From: Stropharia rugosoannulata
Taxonomy: Eukaryota; Basidiomycota; Agaricomycetes; Agaricales; Strophariaceae
NCBI GenBank assembly: GCA_028532985.1
Contig: JANCIK010000010.1
Span: 248,001 to 312,000 of the forward strand
Length of the DNA stretch: 64,000 bases
Direction: 5' to 3'
Shown here: positions 9,948 to 21,380 of the stretch, one piece after another
Layout of the letters: every line of letters starts with the position of its first letter
Position numbering within the stretch: position 1 is the first letter of the stretch
Notes under the pieces: generated by a model
What the model saw: only the letters and a program-made list of their open reading frames with translations
Told to the model about the DNA's origin: nothing
Database searches by the model: none
Program-made: the position numbers and the translations under genes

Positions 9948-12900
9948 TTACTCTTCATCCTCGCTGTCTCCTTCATTCATGTCTTCATCTTCCGAATTAT
10001 CTTCGCCTTCGTCAGCTTGCTGGAGAGGGGAATTTTGCTGCAAAACGGTGTCAACTTCGCCAAGAGGCGTTGCCCACAGCTGGCGAAACGAGCTAGACAA
10101 AGCTCGCTGTAAGGATGCTTGCTCTATAGCGTACGCCCAGCTCCTTCCGCCAACTCAGGGCTGATGTCTTTGCGCTTTGCCGCCCTCGACTCCCATATCA
10201 GTGCCTTCGATTCCAAAACTCGATAACACGTCGCATCTCCTCTCGAAGAAGCAGGACTTCTTCTGTTGCTCGCCGAACCGTGCGGCTGCGAGACCACTCT
10301 GCTCGGAGTATATCGTCGTCGTTGTTACCTAAGGGAGCAATATACGCATTTTGCCATATCCAGGACAGCTCCTTTCGCGTTTCGCCTGCTCCCAATTTGC
10401 GCTTCTTCTTAGGCAGAAGTTGCACATCTTCATTTAAATCCAAATCCGATTCTTCTTCGTCTTCTGCGGGGTCTGTAGCAGGGTCTGCTTCAAGAGGAGC
10501 ATGTCCATCCTCCCATATACCTTGACGGTTTGGGGCCTTCTTTAGCTTGGAGGTCGAATATCCGCGAACATCATTGTTCCTCAGCTCTCGAAACACAAGC
10601 TCCCACTCTCCACCTCCGTCAAGCTTCACCCGTGCCGCCCTTGCAGTTCTATACTTCTCGACATATTCTATAGCACGCTTATGTACTCGATCAATAACCG
10701 AGCGAGACCGTGTGCCCTCTCGTTGGCCGCGAATATTCTTGTTCTTGAAGTATATCATACGCGTCTTGATTCGAAGCGCCTGTCGCAGGCCTTGAAGACT
10801 CGCCCTGCACTGCGCTACCCGGCTCCAGCTCTTTCTCGGGCAACTCATCAATGCAAGTAGCACGACGTTGTTCTGAAGAAATGGCAGAGGGGAGCCACAG
10901 CTCCACCTCTTCGGGGTTTGGATGGGAGCTCCAGACGGAAGACGGATTCATCCCAAGATCAGTTTGAATTTGTAGTAATCCAGGCATGTAGATTGGGCGT
11001 ATGGATTCCCAGTTCTGTATTCGATTGGTCAAAAGCTTGCACTGGTCCCTAAGTGCAGAAGTCTGGAGAGATCTGGGAACATTGGCTTGCTCTAATGCAT
11101 AGGCCCGTAGCCTATGCCTTTCCCGCTGGTTAGCTTATTGGATGAGGCCAAAAGTGAGATTACATACTGCGATTCTTCCAGCTCTAAGCCCATGATTAAG
11201 AACGAGGTAGCCGACGTTTTATGAAGCGGAACCCTGCCTGTTGACTGTAGAACCGCAGCCTCTTCTTCACCTAATCGCTGCCGAATTTCTTCTTCCGAGA
11301 CATCTATGTTAAAAATGAGTCTGACGTTAAGAAATGTGACATGCAGTTCGCACCGTCTTCGTTAGCAAAAAATGGATTAGGGCGAGATTTGGGAAACGCG
11401 TCATTATCCCATGCAACGCACATTCCCTCCCACGAAGAAACAGAGTCTTCGGGAAGGGAGGCGGTAAACCCGCGATGTGCTTCCCTTTGCTGATTTCGAT
11501 CCGAAACGGCGGCTTTCCACCGCTGTAATATAGTATTTCCTGGATTTAAAGCAATGTTAGAGAGAGGCGAAGACAATTTCAACTGATTCAGTCCACTTAC
11601 CCATTGAGCAATACTTCGACCAATTCCAGTGGCCGAAGTTATCGTCGAGAACGTCTTCTCGAGTTCCTGGGCCTGTAGTCCTTGTTGCTCCAGCTAGCGG
11701 GTTATGAGATGCCCAGACACGTTCTGGGCACTCTCCGTCAGTTAAGCCCACGCCATCTGCAAAATTGTAAGAATATTGTTCATGCCCCTTCTCGATATGG
11801 GCCGGCTCATGAAACTTCGGAATAAGTGGCCTCAAGAGAAGACCTGGCGGTGGCCGAAGAGAAGGCGGCCAGGAGAGCATCCTCTTGAATATATTGGTGA
11901 ACCACTGACACGCTATGTCGTAACTGATGGCCACCAATAACAGAGAGGTTGCTTGAATTGCAGAAGCAAAAACCCAGTCCATATTGGCATACCTACGGAA
12001 AGATAAGACACTATTGAGTATTTTTAAAGAGGTAAAACGCACCTATAGAACACACCTTTCTCCTTTTTGAAGATTCACAACGGTATTTGGTAGGACCATC
12101 TCGCTCCTCCCGCACATAGCCGCCCCTACTCCTGTGTATCGAAGTCCTCGGGTATTCTGAGTCGTGGCCTTGGCAAGGGCTTGAAATGCTACGCAGGTGT
12201 TGATCTTTTTAAGATAATCAATGTCAGTGTGGGGGGATGGGAGAAACAAGTTCGAATACATACATTGTCGACGTCCGCTTGACTCAACACGTACTGCTCA
12301 TACGGAGTTCGGGGCGTCATGTAGGCTCCGCCATTCCAAAGCCCTGGGTCCTGCGAATAATTCGACACGAGCTGATTTTTGAGGCGAAAATTTGCATCCA
12401 TGCATACGAATCGCGTATATAGATATCTATCAGGAAGAGTGCCAAAAGCATCCGTCAGACAAGGTCAGAGAAAGAAGAATGTGTGTACTCACCGTAACTC
12501 CTTTGGTGCCTGCGCCCAATTTGCAGGGAGATTAATTCCTGGATGGGGGCAGGAAGGGCAGAGTATGGCGAGCTCGCCATTTGATGTCCCAGTTGCGCCC
12601 GTCTCTTCGTGTCCGCGTCCTGATCGCTTTAATGCCTTGAGATTGCGCCACTGAGTAAGGCATCGCATGACCGGTCTATAACGCGTGCGATATCCTTGAG
12701 TCCCTGTGTTGTCCGTCAATTTCTCGAGAGATCGATACATATCGTATGTCGAGATCTTTCCGGTTAGCGAAAAGATCTGCAGAAGTTTAAGTAGGGAAAA
12801 TGTAACGCAGGTTTTGGGAGTCTTCTGACTTGCGGGATAGAGTCCCCGGCGAAGTAGTTGAAGTACTACAGGGATCTCGCGCATACAGGAACAATAACAG

Positions 12901-13697
12901 AGGGATACGTGATGAACACCGTTGGTGTGAATGATATAAAAATTGCTTCTACCAGGCGAGGGGCTAGGACATCTCATGCTGGCGTGATTAAGGTAAATAA
13001 CATGTCCCATATCCTTCAATGTTGTTCTCGTAAAATGGGTACCGTTCCAGCGCTGAAAAGAAGTTCAGTAGGGCGTAACCTAAAGCATTTCAAACATACC
13101 TCGACATTATGGAGCGGGTTAAGGCGATGCCTTCGAATAAAGCATTCCCTGCATGTGAGATCAGGCAAGAAGCAATCAGTGCATCTGTATTCTGCTGCAC
13201 TGATGCAAAGAGCACTCCTCGAGATGCAATCTGGGCAACCAGCATCACGAGCAAAATCGCCTCTGCCCTCCCACCTCAGCATTTCGTCGAGGTATTTATC
13301 CCGTGAGTGCTCCTTCCAAAACACATTCAGCTGTGCCTCAATAAACAACGCCAAGTCAGCAAACACGGAAGGAGAAAACGAGGGGCAGACATACCACTTC
13401 CTGGCTCTTAACTTTCCGAGCCTTTGGGTCCCTTAATCGCTGTATGACGCTTCCGATGTCTTCTTCTAACTCTTCGTCATACCAGCTTCCACTGGGGTCT
13501 AAAGAGAAACTCAAGCTTTCCTCTGGCGCCCAGCTAGACCCCACTGTCCATCCAGAGGACATAAGTAGAACTTCGTTGTTGACAGTCGACGAATTGGGTC
13601 CTGTCCGTGACGATGTTCGCGCCTGAACCAGCTCATAGTCGTCTTCTAGGGGAATACGATCCCTGTATGTGCTTTCAGCAAGGCGGCGGGACGACAT
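9948..13697 (-). pseudogene. KDZ transposase with CxC2 cysteine cluster, frameshifted
   Basis: Nine exons on the minus strand chain in phase: 13697-13395, 13330-13100, 13052-12493, 12426-12264, 12204-12056, 11992-11601, 11539-11354, 11303-11164, 11125-9948. The product would be about 1050 residues, normal for KDZ (Kyakuja-Dileera-Zisupton) DNA transposases. The N-terminal half has the CxC2 zinc cluster (GCPDC, YRCTDC, LTCREC, RRHRLNPLHN). Then come YLNHASMRCPSP, LLRRGLYPAS, CMDANFRLKNQ, ISYDIACQW and DGECPERVWASHN, which hold conserved acidic residues of the DDE-like core. The tail has FKNKNIRGQREGTRS. The last exon has three frameshifts, near 10820, 10208 and 10136, all easily placed because the family pattern continues in another frame. 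The original stop is the TAA at 9948-9950, after an acidic tail. Earlier exons look intact, so inactivation is recent, or these are assembly errors. Confidence 0.9.
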
Positions 13698-14378
13698 AGA
13701 CAACAACTGGACGGCAGAGCAGAAAGGAAGCGGCAGAGCAAGCAAGCCGTTTACTGAGCAGAGCATGTTTATGCTTGTCACGTGTATGTATCCACGACGC
13801 GGCACGAAGATAAGTAATATGTCTGATAATTGATAAACATCTTTGTATCTTATCTTTATATCTGCCTGCAGTACGTCCTGCAGATGTGCCCTCCCTCCTC
13901 CTCACACAAGTACCCCTTGACTCATCCGGGATTCGCAGGCAAGCGCATTGATCCTCCTACCCAAGCAGCCGTTCAGCATATTTGCCCGTCTCAATACTTC
14001 ACCCCTTCTGACTCATCCGGGACTTGTGGGGTCGGGCTATCGACTTACGCATGCCTTTTTTTTCGCGCCCTCACTCTTCTAATTTTAATCCTTCCAGCGG
14101 ATGGATGTCCTCTATAAGGACCTGTGCTTGCAAGGTGCGCCGCAGATCCCTATAGGTATAGATGGACCCTCAAAGATGCCTACCAGAACAACCGCGATGG
14201 GGCACTGGACTGCAAGGCAAGAGACGACCTGAGTACTTGCGAAGATCCGCTGGACTGCGAGCCCATCGCACATGAAGAGCTGGCCAGACCTTCCGCCAAC
14301 TGCGCTCCACCAACCCCTTACTTGTGAGAGTCCGAGGGGCTGCTCGAGGTCAACGACGCTGTTGATCACGGAGCCGCT
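13698..14378. other. No gene recognised
   Basis: AT/GC-mixed spacer upstream of the KDZ start. Short ORFs on both strands lack domains or splice-consistent neighbours. GACTCATCCGGGA(T/C)T occurs twice (13919 and 14018), a 100-bp-spaced direct repeat. KDZ promoter and terminal sequences should lie here, but I could not define terminal inverted repeats. Confidence 0.3.
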
Positions 14379-15089
14379 GACAGGGCTGCTTTTTGGCTAC
14401 GGGTGTAAACAGTCAGAAGTTCCATTGGTGGGATAGCTGCGCGCGGGAAAACACCGAGGGACTAGAGTGGAGCCTGACTCGTAGTCTATAGCTATCAGCG
14501 CGCTTTATGACTATGAGCGCCTGCGCGCACCGTATTGCGAGAGGGATCGGTCAGCGAGCTGCACAGCTTAAAGTGCATAGTCTGGTCATCCGTGCGAGCG
14601 ATCGAAGCGGCGTAGAACGGTTAAGCACCAGCGAAGTGCGGTGTGAGTACAGCTGAGCGAGTACCAAAGGCGGTGTGAAGGGCTGTGCGCGCATCCCATG
14701 TGCGCGCATCGCAAAGGCAGAATTTGCCTAAGTCCACACATCATGTGACCGTGGCGGCGCGCATCAAAAGACGCGCAAAAGCCCAAGGGAGCAAACGATA
14801 TGCGCGCAGCGAATGCCAAGGGACCAGGACATTAGAAGGGGAGCCCAGATGCGATGCGCGGACCTTTGGCCGCGCGTTGCTAGTATTTACTTTACCTGAT
14901 TATTAGTACACATGCGCGCATCGCATATAAACCTGTATTCTTGTCTATAGTAATGCAAGCAATTGTCTACCCACTAGATCTGTGTGCTGGGTTCTGTCCC
15001 AGGCCGTCAGCGGGCTGTGTTTAGCTTTTGTTAGGGTTTTAACTGTGAAGTATTTGTGAATCATAGGAGTTTTGGATAGCTTCTGGCCA
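14379..15089 (+). mobile_element. LTR, third diverged copy
   Basis: Begins CTGACAGGGCTG and ends TTCTGGCCA, matching the start and complete end of the 3393-5043 LTRs. It shares AGAATTTGCCTAAGT, TGACCGTGGC, TTGCTAGTATTTACT, a TATAAAC TATA box (about 14926), CTAGATCTGTGTG and GTCAGCGGGCTGTG. The copy is well diverged. Where the other copies have CAGCGG motifs, this one mostly has TGCGCGCATCGCA-like motifs (for example about 14696, 14704, 14915). No partner LTR of this version was found in the window. Confidence 0.7.
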
Positions 15090-15480
15090 CCGGGTCATTT
15101 GGAGAGCTCAGTGAGGAGTCAGTACAACCGTGTACGGAAACTCGCACTGTAGTGTTTAGACTGTGAGACTGCACCGCCGGGTGAAAGACTTTGGAGAGTC
15201 TTGGATTGTTGGACTTTGGAGAGTCCGCGCATCGCACGAGGTCACCGGACCCGGAAGTGCGCGCAGCGAAGCCGTTCGCTAAAAACAACTTATTTCATTT
15301 ATCATTTTGCCTAGCGCACGCCACTAGCAACCGGGCTCTATCCGAGATTTACTAGAATTAAACCCCTCCTTACAAACGAACTTGCAGGCACTACTTGCTA
15401 TTACAAAGACTAGAGGACACGAGGTGCGCGCATCGCACGCCCAGAACGGGAACCAGAGCAGAGCATAGATTATACTAGCC
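15090..15480 (+). mobile_element. Internal remnant following LTR copy 3
   Basis: Directly follows the LTR end with CCGGGTCATTT, the same bases that adjoin the inverted LTR at 4199-4208, so it is element-internal. It holds repeated ACTTTGGAGAGTC text (about 15188 and 15213) and three more GCGCGCATCGCA-like motifs. About 15330-15415 reads like the start of a gag-type ORF but has in-frame stops. No protease, integrase or reverse transcriptase was seen. Confidence 0.5.
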
Positions 15481-15532
15481 GTTTAGTTGAGGGCGTTCGC
15501 TCGATCTAAGGGATAGGATCTCGCTCCGCTGG

Positions 15533-15928
15533 GTGTGTGTGTGTGTTGTGTTTTGCGATTTCGAGTCTAGCCACGCAGTAGACCTCTCACCGCTCCAATT
15601 CACTGCCTCAACAGCTCCCATGCGCGCAGGAAGCGCAAAGGCCGTATTGAACTGCGCATTCGGCTTCTGTCGCATACAACCTCTTGTATTTTTTGACCAC
15701 ACGCGCGGAGGGCACGTCTTGATTTGGGAAGCTGGCATAATCATCGAAGTGCCGGCGTGGTACGCCCTCCGAGTGTTTATTATGTCGACCGTCTTCACTT
15801 ATCAAAATTCTCCGGTGGGCCCCAGGAAACTCGCTTATCTTTCATGCAGTATTACTCTGGTGCATTGTTGCGCTATATCAAGAACGGTTTTTGAACGGAG
15901 GCACAGTTACATTATTTATGAGCGCTGA
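15533..15928 (+). pseudogene. Possible remnant of a double-stranded beta-helix protein
   Basis: A 131-codon open frame ends at 15928. The segment FFDHTRGGHVLIWEA, followed by a hydrophobic stretch and VFTYQNSPVGP, resembles an abundant Agaricomycete family with a GGHL-x-LWD/E pattern and a downstream S-x-x-x-H-x-N-T-P-like pattern. I take that family to be a double-stranded beta-helix (2-oxoglutarate-oxygenase-like) fold. The expected His of the second pattern is Tyr/Gln here, and the Arg-Tyr-Ser tail is not preserved. It lacks a normal N-terminus and the first 70 codons look like read-through of noncoding DNA. Probably a decayed fragment. Confidence 0.35.
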
Positions 15929-16975
15929 TTTTTCAAATGCAAATCTACTTCAAATACATCTCAGCCTGAGGCCCGCATACGCTTGACAGCATCTATGCGT
16001 GCATTTGAAAAACTGAGCAAAGTCTTGTCTTGAGCATGTATAATCTATGTTTGTAATATACGCTTGCCCACATTGGTGTACGAGTTTTTGACATTACCCG
16101 TGAGCACATCGCTCAAGCATTGTAATTGAAAAAATAAACTACGCTATGATTTCCCATCCAGTTGCCAATATGGGTCATAGCGGCGTATTGGACACATACA
16201 CACATTGGCCCAGATGATATTACGGGGCTGTAGCGCATGTACGCCGTCAAGCGTAGTAGTGCTGGTAATCACCCACCAAGATGATAACACGGGGCTTTGT
16301 CCATACTTTGCCTTCAAGCCACACAATTGCTGATGGATCACAGAAGCACCGAGAAGCTTCAAGGCCTGATGACCCTACTGCATGTTGTTACCGTCGCCAG
16401 TCCTCTACATTGAAACCGTGTTCTTGTCTGATTTTTACATGTACAGGAACACTCCTAGACAATATGATTAGTGTGTACGTTTACAGGGCCAATTTCTTGT
16501 AAGGAAATTCTAGCCAGCAAAGGTGGGTCTCACTGCCAGCTCAGAGACGCTAAAAGTTGTAGGATCTAAGGCTAAGCCGCTAAATAATTACCGCCAAAAC
16601 GTAAACACGGCAAACTCTGCTTAGGCAAAGTTTGGGATAAATAAAAACATGGCTATGCAGACTATGATGTTATGTAGACTGCATGGCATTATTTGTAGAT
16701 AGACAGCAATGAGGTAAATTATTTTTAGCAAGAAACTTAGGAGACTCAAGGTTTTAAATTTGCATGTAAGGACTACCGAAAGGAAGGGACAACTGATGTA
16801 TTAACTCATTGAGGCATAGCTATGTAGGGAACATGGTATTCATGGGGTGGGAACTGCAAATGTGGTCTCACTGCCAAACACAACAGGCCAAAGTAGGATA
16901 ATGTATGAAAGAATTGGGCTAGAGAAAAATGCGCAAAATATATACCAATCCAGAGGCAAGGCAGAGGGAGAACAA
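15929..16975. other. Intergenic, weak repeats only
   Basis: No gene was recognised. TTTTTCAAATGCA (15930-15942) and TGCATTTGAAAAA (16003-16015) form an inverted repeat about 60 bp apart. AAGATGATAACACGGGGCT (16278) imperfectly repeats AGATGATATTACGGGGCT (16211). The rest is featureless. Confidence 0.4.
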
Positions 16976-17550
16976 TCAGTCGACCAGAACAGGGTTGGAT
17001 GCAGATCCAAGCACAGCACGGGGTGACTGGCCTCTGATGAAAGTGTGGCGGAAGCGTCCCTTCTTGCTGCGCTTGCCGACAACGAAGGTCTCGGCGACGG
17101 ACCTGCCAGCGGCCTTGAGTTTTGCGATGCGAACAGCTCGAGCAGCGGCGCGTACTTCCTTCTCGTCGTGGATCTCCTCAGTGATGGAGCGACGAACATA
17201 GTTGTTTGTGGTGCGCATAGTAAACTCGGGGCCTAGAAGAAGATTAGCTGGCGACCTAGAAGGTAGAGGGTGCACTTACGGTCTTCCGTCGCGTGAAAAG
17301 TGTGAGTGGACACCACAACAGTAGTGATCTTGTACCCGCCTTTGAAGCATTTGACAAACATGTGGAACGATTTTTTTGTAGTGCAGTCTTCCTGGCCGTC
17401 ATAGCAATCGGGCACTTCCTGCTCGTTGGGGAGAGGAGGCGCGGCCTGGTCGTCGGCAACATGAGCTGGAGCGGCCTCGTGGGGGACGACAACGTCGACG
17501 GGGGTGGCGTTGGCGGCGAGCTGCTCAATGGAGTTGGGAGTGGAGTCCAT
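16976..17550 (-). CDS. Hypothetical protein, 175 residues, two exons
   Basis: Exon 1 17550-17280 and exon 2 17232-16976, joined across an intron with GTAAGT donor and CTAG acceptor. Total 528 nt, exactly 175 codons plus stop. The start ATG sits in a CAACCATGG context; an upstream in-frame ATG at 17592 would add 14 residues. The N-terminus is Ala/Pro/Val-rich and likely disordered. A short Cys-containing middle (VPDCYDGQEDC, MFVKCFKGG) follows. The C-terminal half is basic and helical (SITEEIHDEKEVRAAARAV, then GKRSKKGRFRHTF). No domain was recognised; the basic C-terminus would suit nucleic-acid binding, which is only a guess. It is divergently arranged with the HMG-like gene at 17956, about 400 bp away. 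Confidence 0.55.
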
Positions 17551-17955
17551 GGTTGAGGAGGGAGAGATTCTGCAGATTGAAGGCTGGAGCATGCGGCTGA
17601 AGCTGGGGGTTCATCGTTGCTTGGGACCGTATTTAACATGCTGGGAGGGTGTAAGGTGCGTCCAAATGCAATAGTCGCTAAACAGAACCGAAACTGATGT
17701 ACACAACAAACGTAAGCAAACCTGATCTCATCAAGATCTCGTGTTTGTAGCGCCTACCAGCACCAACCTGCCTGCTCTTGGTCTGCGGTCCCAAGTGCAA
17801 GGGTCCTTCGGCGATCTCGTGTAAAGCTTCCAGAAAATGGTACCCTGGACTTTGAGCAACACGAGGAAGGTCCGTCTCGCAACATCTACAACATAGTACC
17901 ACTACTAATCCTCTCAATGCTCTTTTTCTCTTTTTTTTAAAAAAAATATCGTGGC

Positions 17956-20838
17956 ATGGTCAATCCCGGGGCGTTCAAAGGGCAGCGCAGAATTTTTCTG
18001 GACGCGCAAAGCAACTACTACGCCTCTGCGGTCAAAGGGAAATTTGTGGCGGATGCGGTTGCCGACATTCAACGGCGCTACTTCAAACGTTTTCCAATTA
18101 CCCTCCCGCATAGTGAAGAACCCTCTCAGGAATCTTTGGATGCTGTAGACGACGATGCGCCAGACCCTGAACTTGCCCCTGCTTTAGTAGAACCTTCCAA
18201 TGCCGAAGGTCGACTGCGCGCTCAACGCGTCTTCGAGCTCCAATGTACCGAGATCAAAATGAGGAAGGAGGTTTGTTAATGAAATCATCTCTTCATTTAA
18301 CTATACTGACATTGCTTTTAGCAAATAAAGCGCAGACTTCAATATGTGTACAATAAGACCAATAGCCACAAGACTTCTTACTCCGTTGGCTCTACTGATC
18401 CTATGGCCATCTTGATGGCCAGGATCTCCGGGAATACTGTTCAGAAGCCACGACAAAAGACGCCTTACAATGTCTGGGGTCCTAGAAACCGCGAAGTAAT
18501 CGACCCCATATTTAAGACACACGTGTTAGAAAGCAATATTCCAGTTAAGCAGCACGCCGCACTCCGAAGTTCAATATACAAGGAATTATTTGAGCTCTTA
18601 CCCGAAGATGAGCGTCGTGAGTGGACAGAACGAGCAGAAGAAGAACATAAGGAGGCCCTCAACAAAGTAGAAGCAGCTCTCACATCTGGTGCTTCGACTG
18701 CTCCAGAAGATAGACAAAGGTGCAATTATTATCTCGCCCATCTCACAAATCTGTGCTAATCTTGCAACAAATCTTTAGGGTTATTGAAGCCTTACCTCAA
18801 TTTATCGAGCCCATCCTTGACCTAATTGCTGAGCACACTGGCTGGAAGGCTTCATTTATTGCAGGAGGGCCCGAGCCTGCAGATGGGGGTCGCTTGAACA
18901 TGGTCAGGTAATTACCTCTACCCTCAATCAAACATCATTATGTCTGCTTAACTTACTATTTGTCTGCAGCGTCCACTCTGGCGTCATTAGTGGAACCGTA
19001 AAAATGAATTTTGGTCGCTCAGAAAGAGCCGCATACAAGGACTTTGTTGTTCCTACCTTTGGACGCTTTCTAAGGAAATGTTACTGTAAGCCAATCCATC
19101 CTGACCTGAATATGTTCGAGGTTTTCTTATCCCTCGCCTGTCTTTAGCGCTTCGCGACTGTCGAGAGCATGCTCTTCCTGAAACGGCACAAGGAAGTTTT
19201 GCTGGCCTTGCTGGCGCGGAAGAATATGTGAACGTTGAGGTGCATACGTTTGACAATGGCAGCCGGGCAGCCAATGAAACGTATGTTAGAATGGTCGCGC
19301 CTCATCAGCAAACGACGCCACCTTCGGATGTAACGCCTAGTGCTGCAAAGGATAGCGGGGCAAAGTCTTCAGGGAGGAAAAAGACGAAGACGTCTACGAC
19401 TGCCTCGGCAACTAGCACTGGAGACAACGGCGGGGACAAGTCTGCAGTAAGAACAAAGACAAAGGCTTCAGCAGCAAGCTCTACTTCGCAAGGCTCTCAG
19501 TCGTCGACATCCAGTGTATCGATTCCAAACGTCCTCAAGGTTGGACCACCCAAGGGAAAGAAGAAGTCCGCTGCTCCAGGGAACAACGTCAGTGCCAGTG
19601 CCACGCCGAATGCGCTGCCCGCTACCAACGGTGCCGCATTGGATTCGCGTGAGGAAGCAACGGAAGCCCCTTCATCTCGTGCGCCATCGCCTGTCCCAAG
19701 CCGACAGTCCAGCCCTACTCCTGCTGCGCCCGACGCCGGAGTCCTTGTGCCTGCGGAAGCGCCCCCCCTCCAAGACTCTAACATCTCTTTGCACTCTCCT
19801 ATGCCCTTCCATGCGAACGATTCTTCTCAACAGCGCGAGTTGAATTCTGCGAAAGACTCTCAGCCATGCTCGCAAGTACTAGAGGCCGCTCTTACAGAAG
19901 ATGCTTCGACTACACAATACACCGCCCTTATAGAAAATACTTCCCCCGTACAGATTTTGCAGTCTCTTATGCCACATCAAGCAAACATTTCCGTGGAGTG
20001 TGGGTCGGATTCCGATGTAAGGTCACAGGACAACAATGTTGCGTCTTCTGCTAGCACGGATGATGCCCAGATCCCAACCACCGATTCAGTACGCAATGGG
20101 GCGGCTATGGACATGGGTCGTATTACTATGACTGTGACGCCGATTGATGCTACCCCGGTTCCGGACCATGAAAACACGGACTCATCAGTTCCAGGTCAAT
20201 GCACTCTCGGAGCGATTGCCATTCCTAATTTCTCCCAGTCAATCAGTTCGGATGCGAATCAAATAAGGAGGGACAAGAGGAAGCGCGACATTGCATCTGA
20301 GCCACCTCCCGAGGGCACGAAGAGATCAAGGAAGTCTACGGACCCTGCTCAAGGCATCCATACTAGAAAGCCTCGGGTTACGAAGGCGCTTGAGTTGCTG
20401 GAGCGAGACTCTTTAGGCCCAGAATGGAAGTTGCTCATTGAGCAATGGCTGAGGTTTGAGGAAGATTCAGCCAAAGGCGACAAGAACGTCTCAAACCTCC
20501 CCGCAACACGTAGACCGCAAACGATATCGGACTGGATTCGTCGGGCACGTAATCCACAATACCAACCGGTTGTTGACGCTGCTCGATTCGAAACGGAATT
20601 TACCGCCTGGTGGTTGCATTTGCAGCCAAAGTGGAGGGTTGCGCTTGATAAACAACAACGAGAGCCTGCTGATGCTGCGAGAGACTGGGAGCCCGTCAGA
20701 TGTCGGGGCGTTAATGGGTTGCTCAGCGTAATGGCTGGCCTTTTTTTCTGGGGAACTGCGACAGATCTGTCTGAAGATACAAAGCGTTCTTGGCTGAACA
20801 CTGTGGACGACGTTAGTTATGTTCTGCAACACCTCTAG
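17956..20838 (+). CDS. HMG-box-like transposon-associated protein, 882 residues
   Basis: Five exons (17956-18270, 18322-18719, 18779-18907, 18970-19085, 19148-20838) sum to 2649 nt in one uninterrupted frame with matching phases. The protein belongs to an abundant Agaricomycete family often found beside KDZ-type elements. Its start is MVNPGAFKGQR, followed by a YFKRFPITLPH block. Residues about 149-226 contain QKPRQKTPYNVWGPRNREV and a charged helix (LPEDERREWTERAEEEHKEA), which has the pattern of an HMG box, so DNA binding is likely. Residues about 320-690 are long Ser/Thr/Pro-rich disorder with a basic patch (KRKRDIASEPPPEGTKRSRK). The C-terminal domain (about 700-882) has Trp-rich conserved text (WLRFEED, WIRRARNPQY, WWLHLQPKWR). 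The ATG lies 15 bp after a run of A/T. Intact, so possibly functional; role in transposition or silencing is unknown. Confidence 0.85.
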
Positions 20839-21380
20839 AAACCACAGGCCTACTAGTAGTAATAGACACTCATTTTTATATCTTACTTTTATCTGACCGT
20901 GAACTAATTACGTCCTGCCCATCCTTTAGTAACCGTATAGTCAATTATTCTAGGCTATCTTCATTTAATTAATATGATAATTTCACATTTGAGAGGGATA
21001 ATCAGTAATTAAGATATGTTAAATTTATGGGCCGTGAAACAGCCGGTTTGAAGTTATGCCGGACATGCCGGCCACACAAAATGAATGGCGGCTTGATGGC
21101 GGTGTCCAAATGTGTGTGCCATGCAAGCCGGGTGGGCAAGTGCCTGTAAACATGCCTAAGATGTATGTACATTTAAAAAAAGTTGGGCTCTGGGTAGTTA
21201 CCCAGGTGGTTGGGCAGTTTCCCCTGTGGATATTTGAATATGTTTAGGCAAGTACCACTATACCATGTATGAAAGGGGCAGCTACTGGTGGTCAAGGATG
21301 GTAGGAAGAAAACAAACACATGTCAGAATGTACCCAGGCAAAGTAACGAACTCAAGAAGCACTCTGATCAGTATCTTAGT
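20839..21380. other. Spacer with a short dispersed repeat
   Basis: No gene in 20839-21290. About 21185-21245 (TGGGCAGTTTCCCCTGTGG then ATATTTGAATATG) is the reverse complement of text inside the 3' end of the gene at 9640-9700 (ATATTCAAATATCCACATGGG), so a short element is shared. About 21260-21380 is open in frame with the next gene and may hold part of its 5' coding sequence. Confidence 0.45.
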
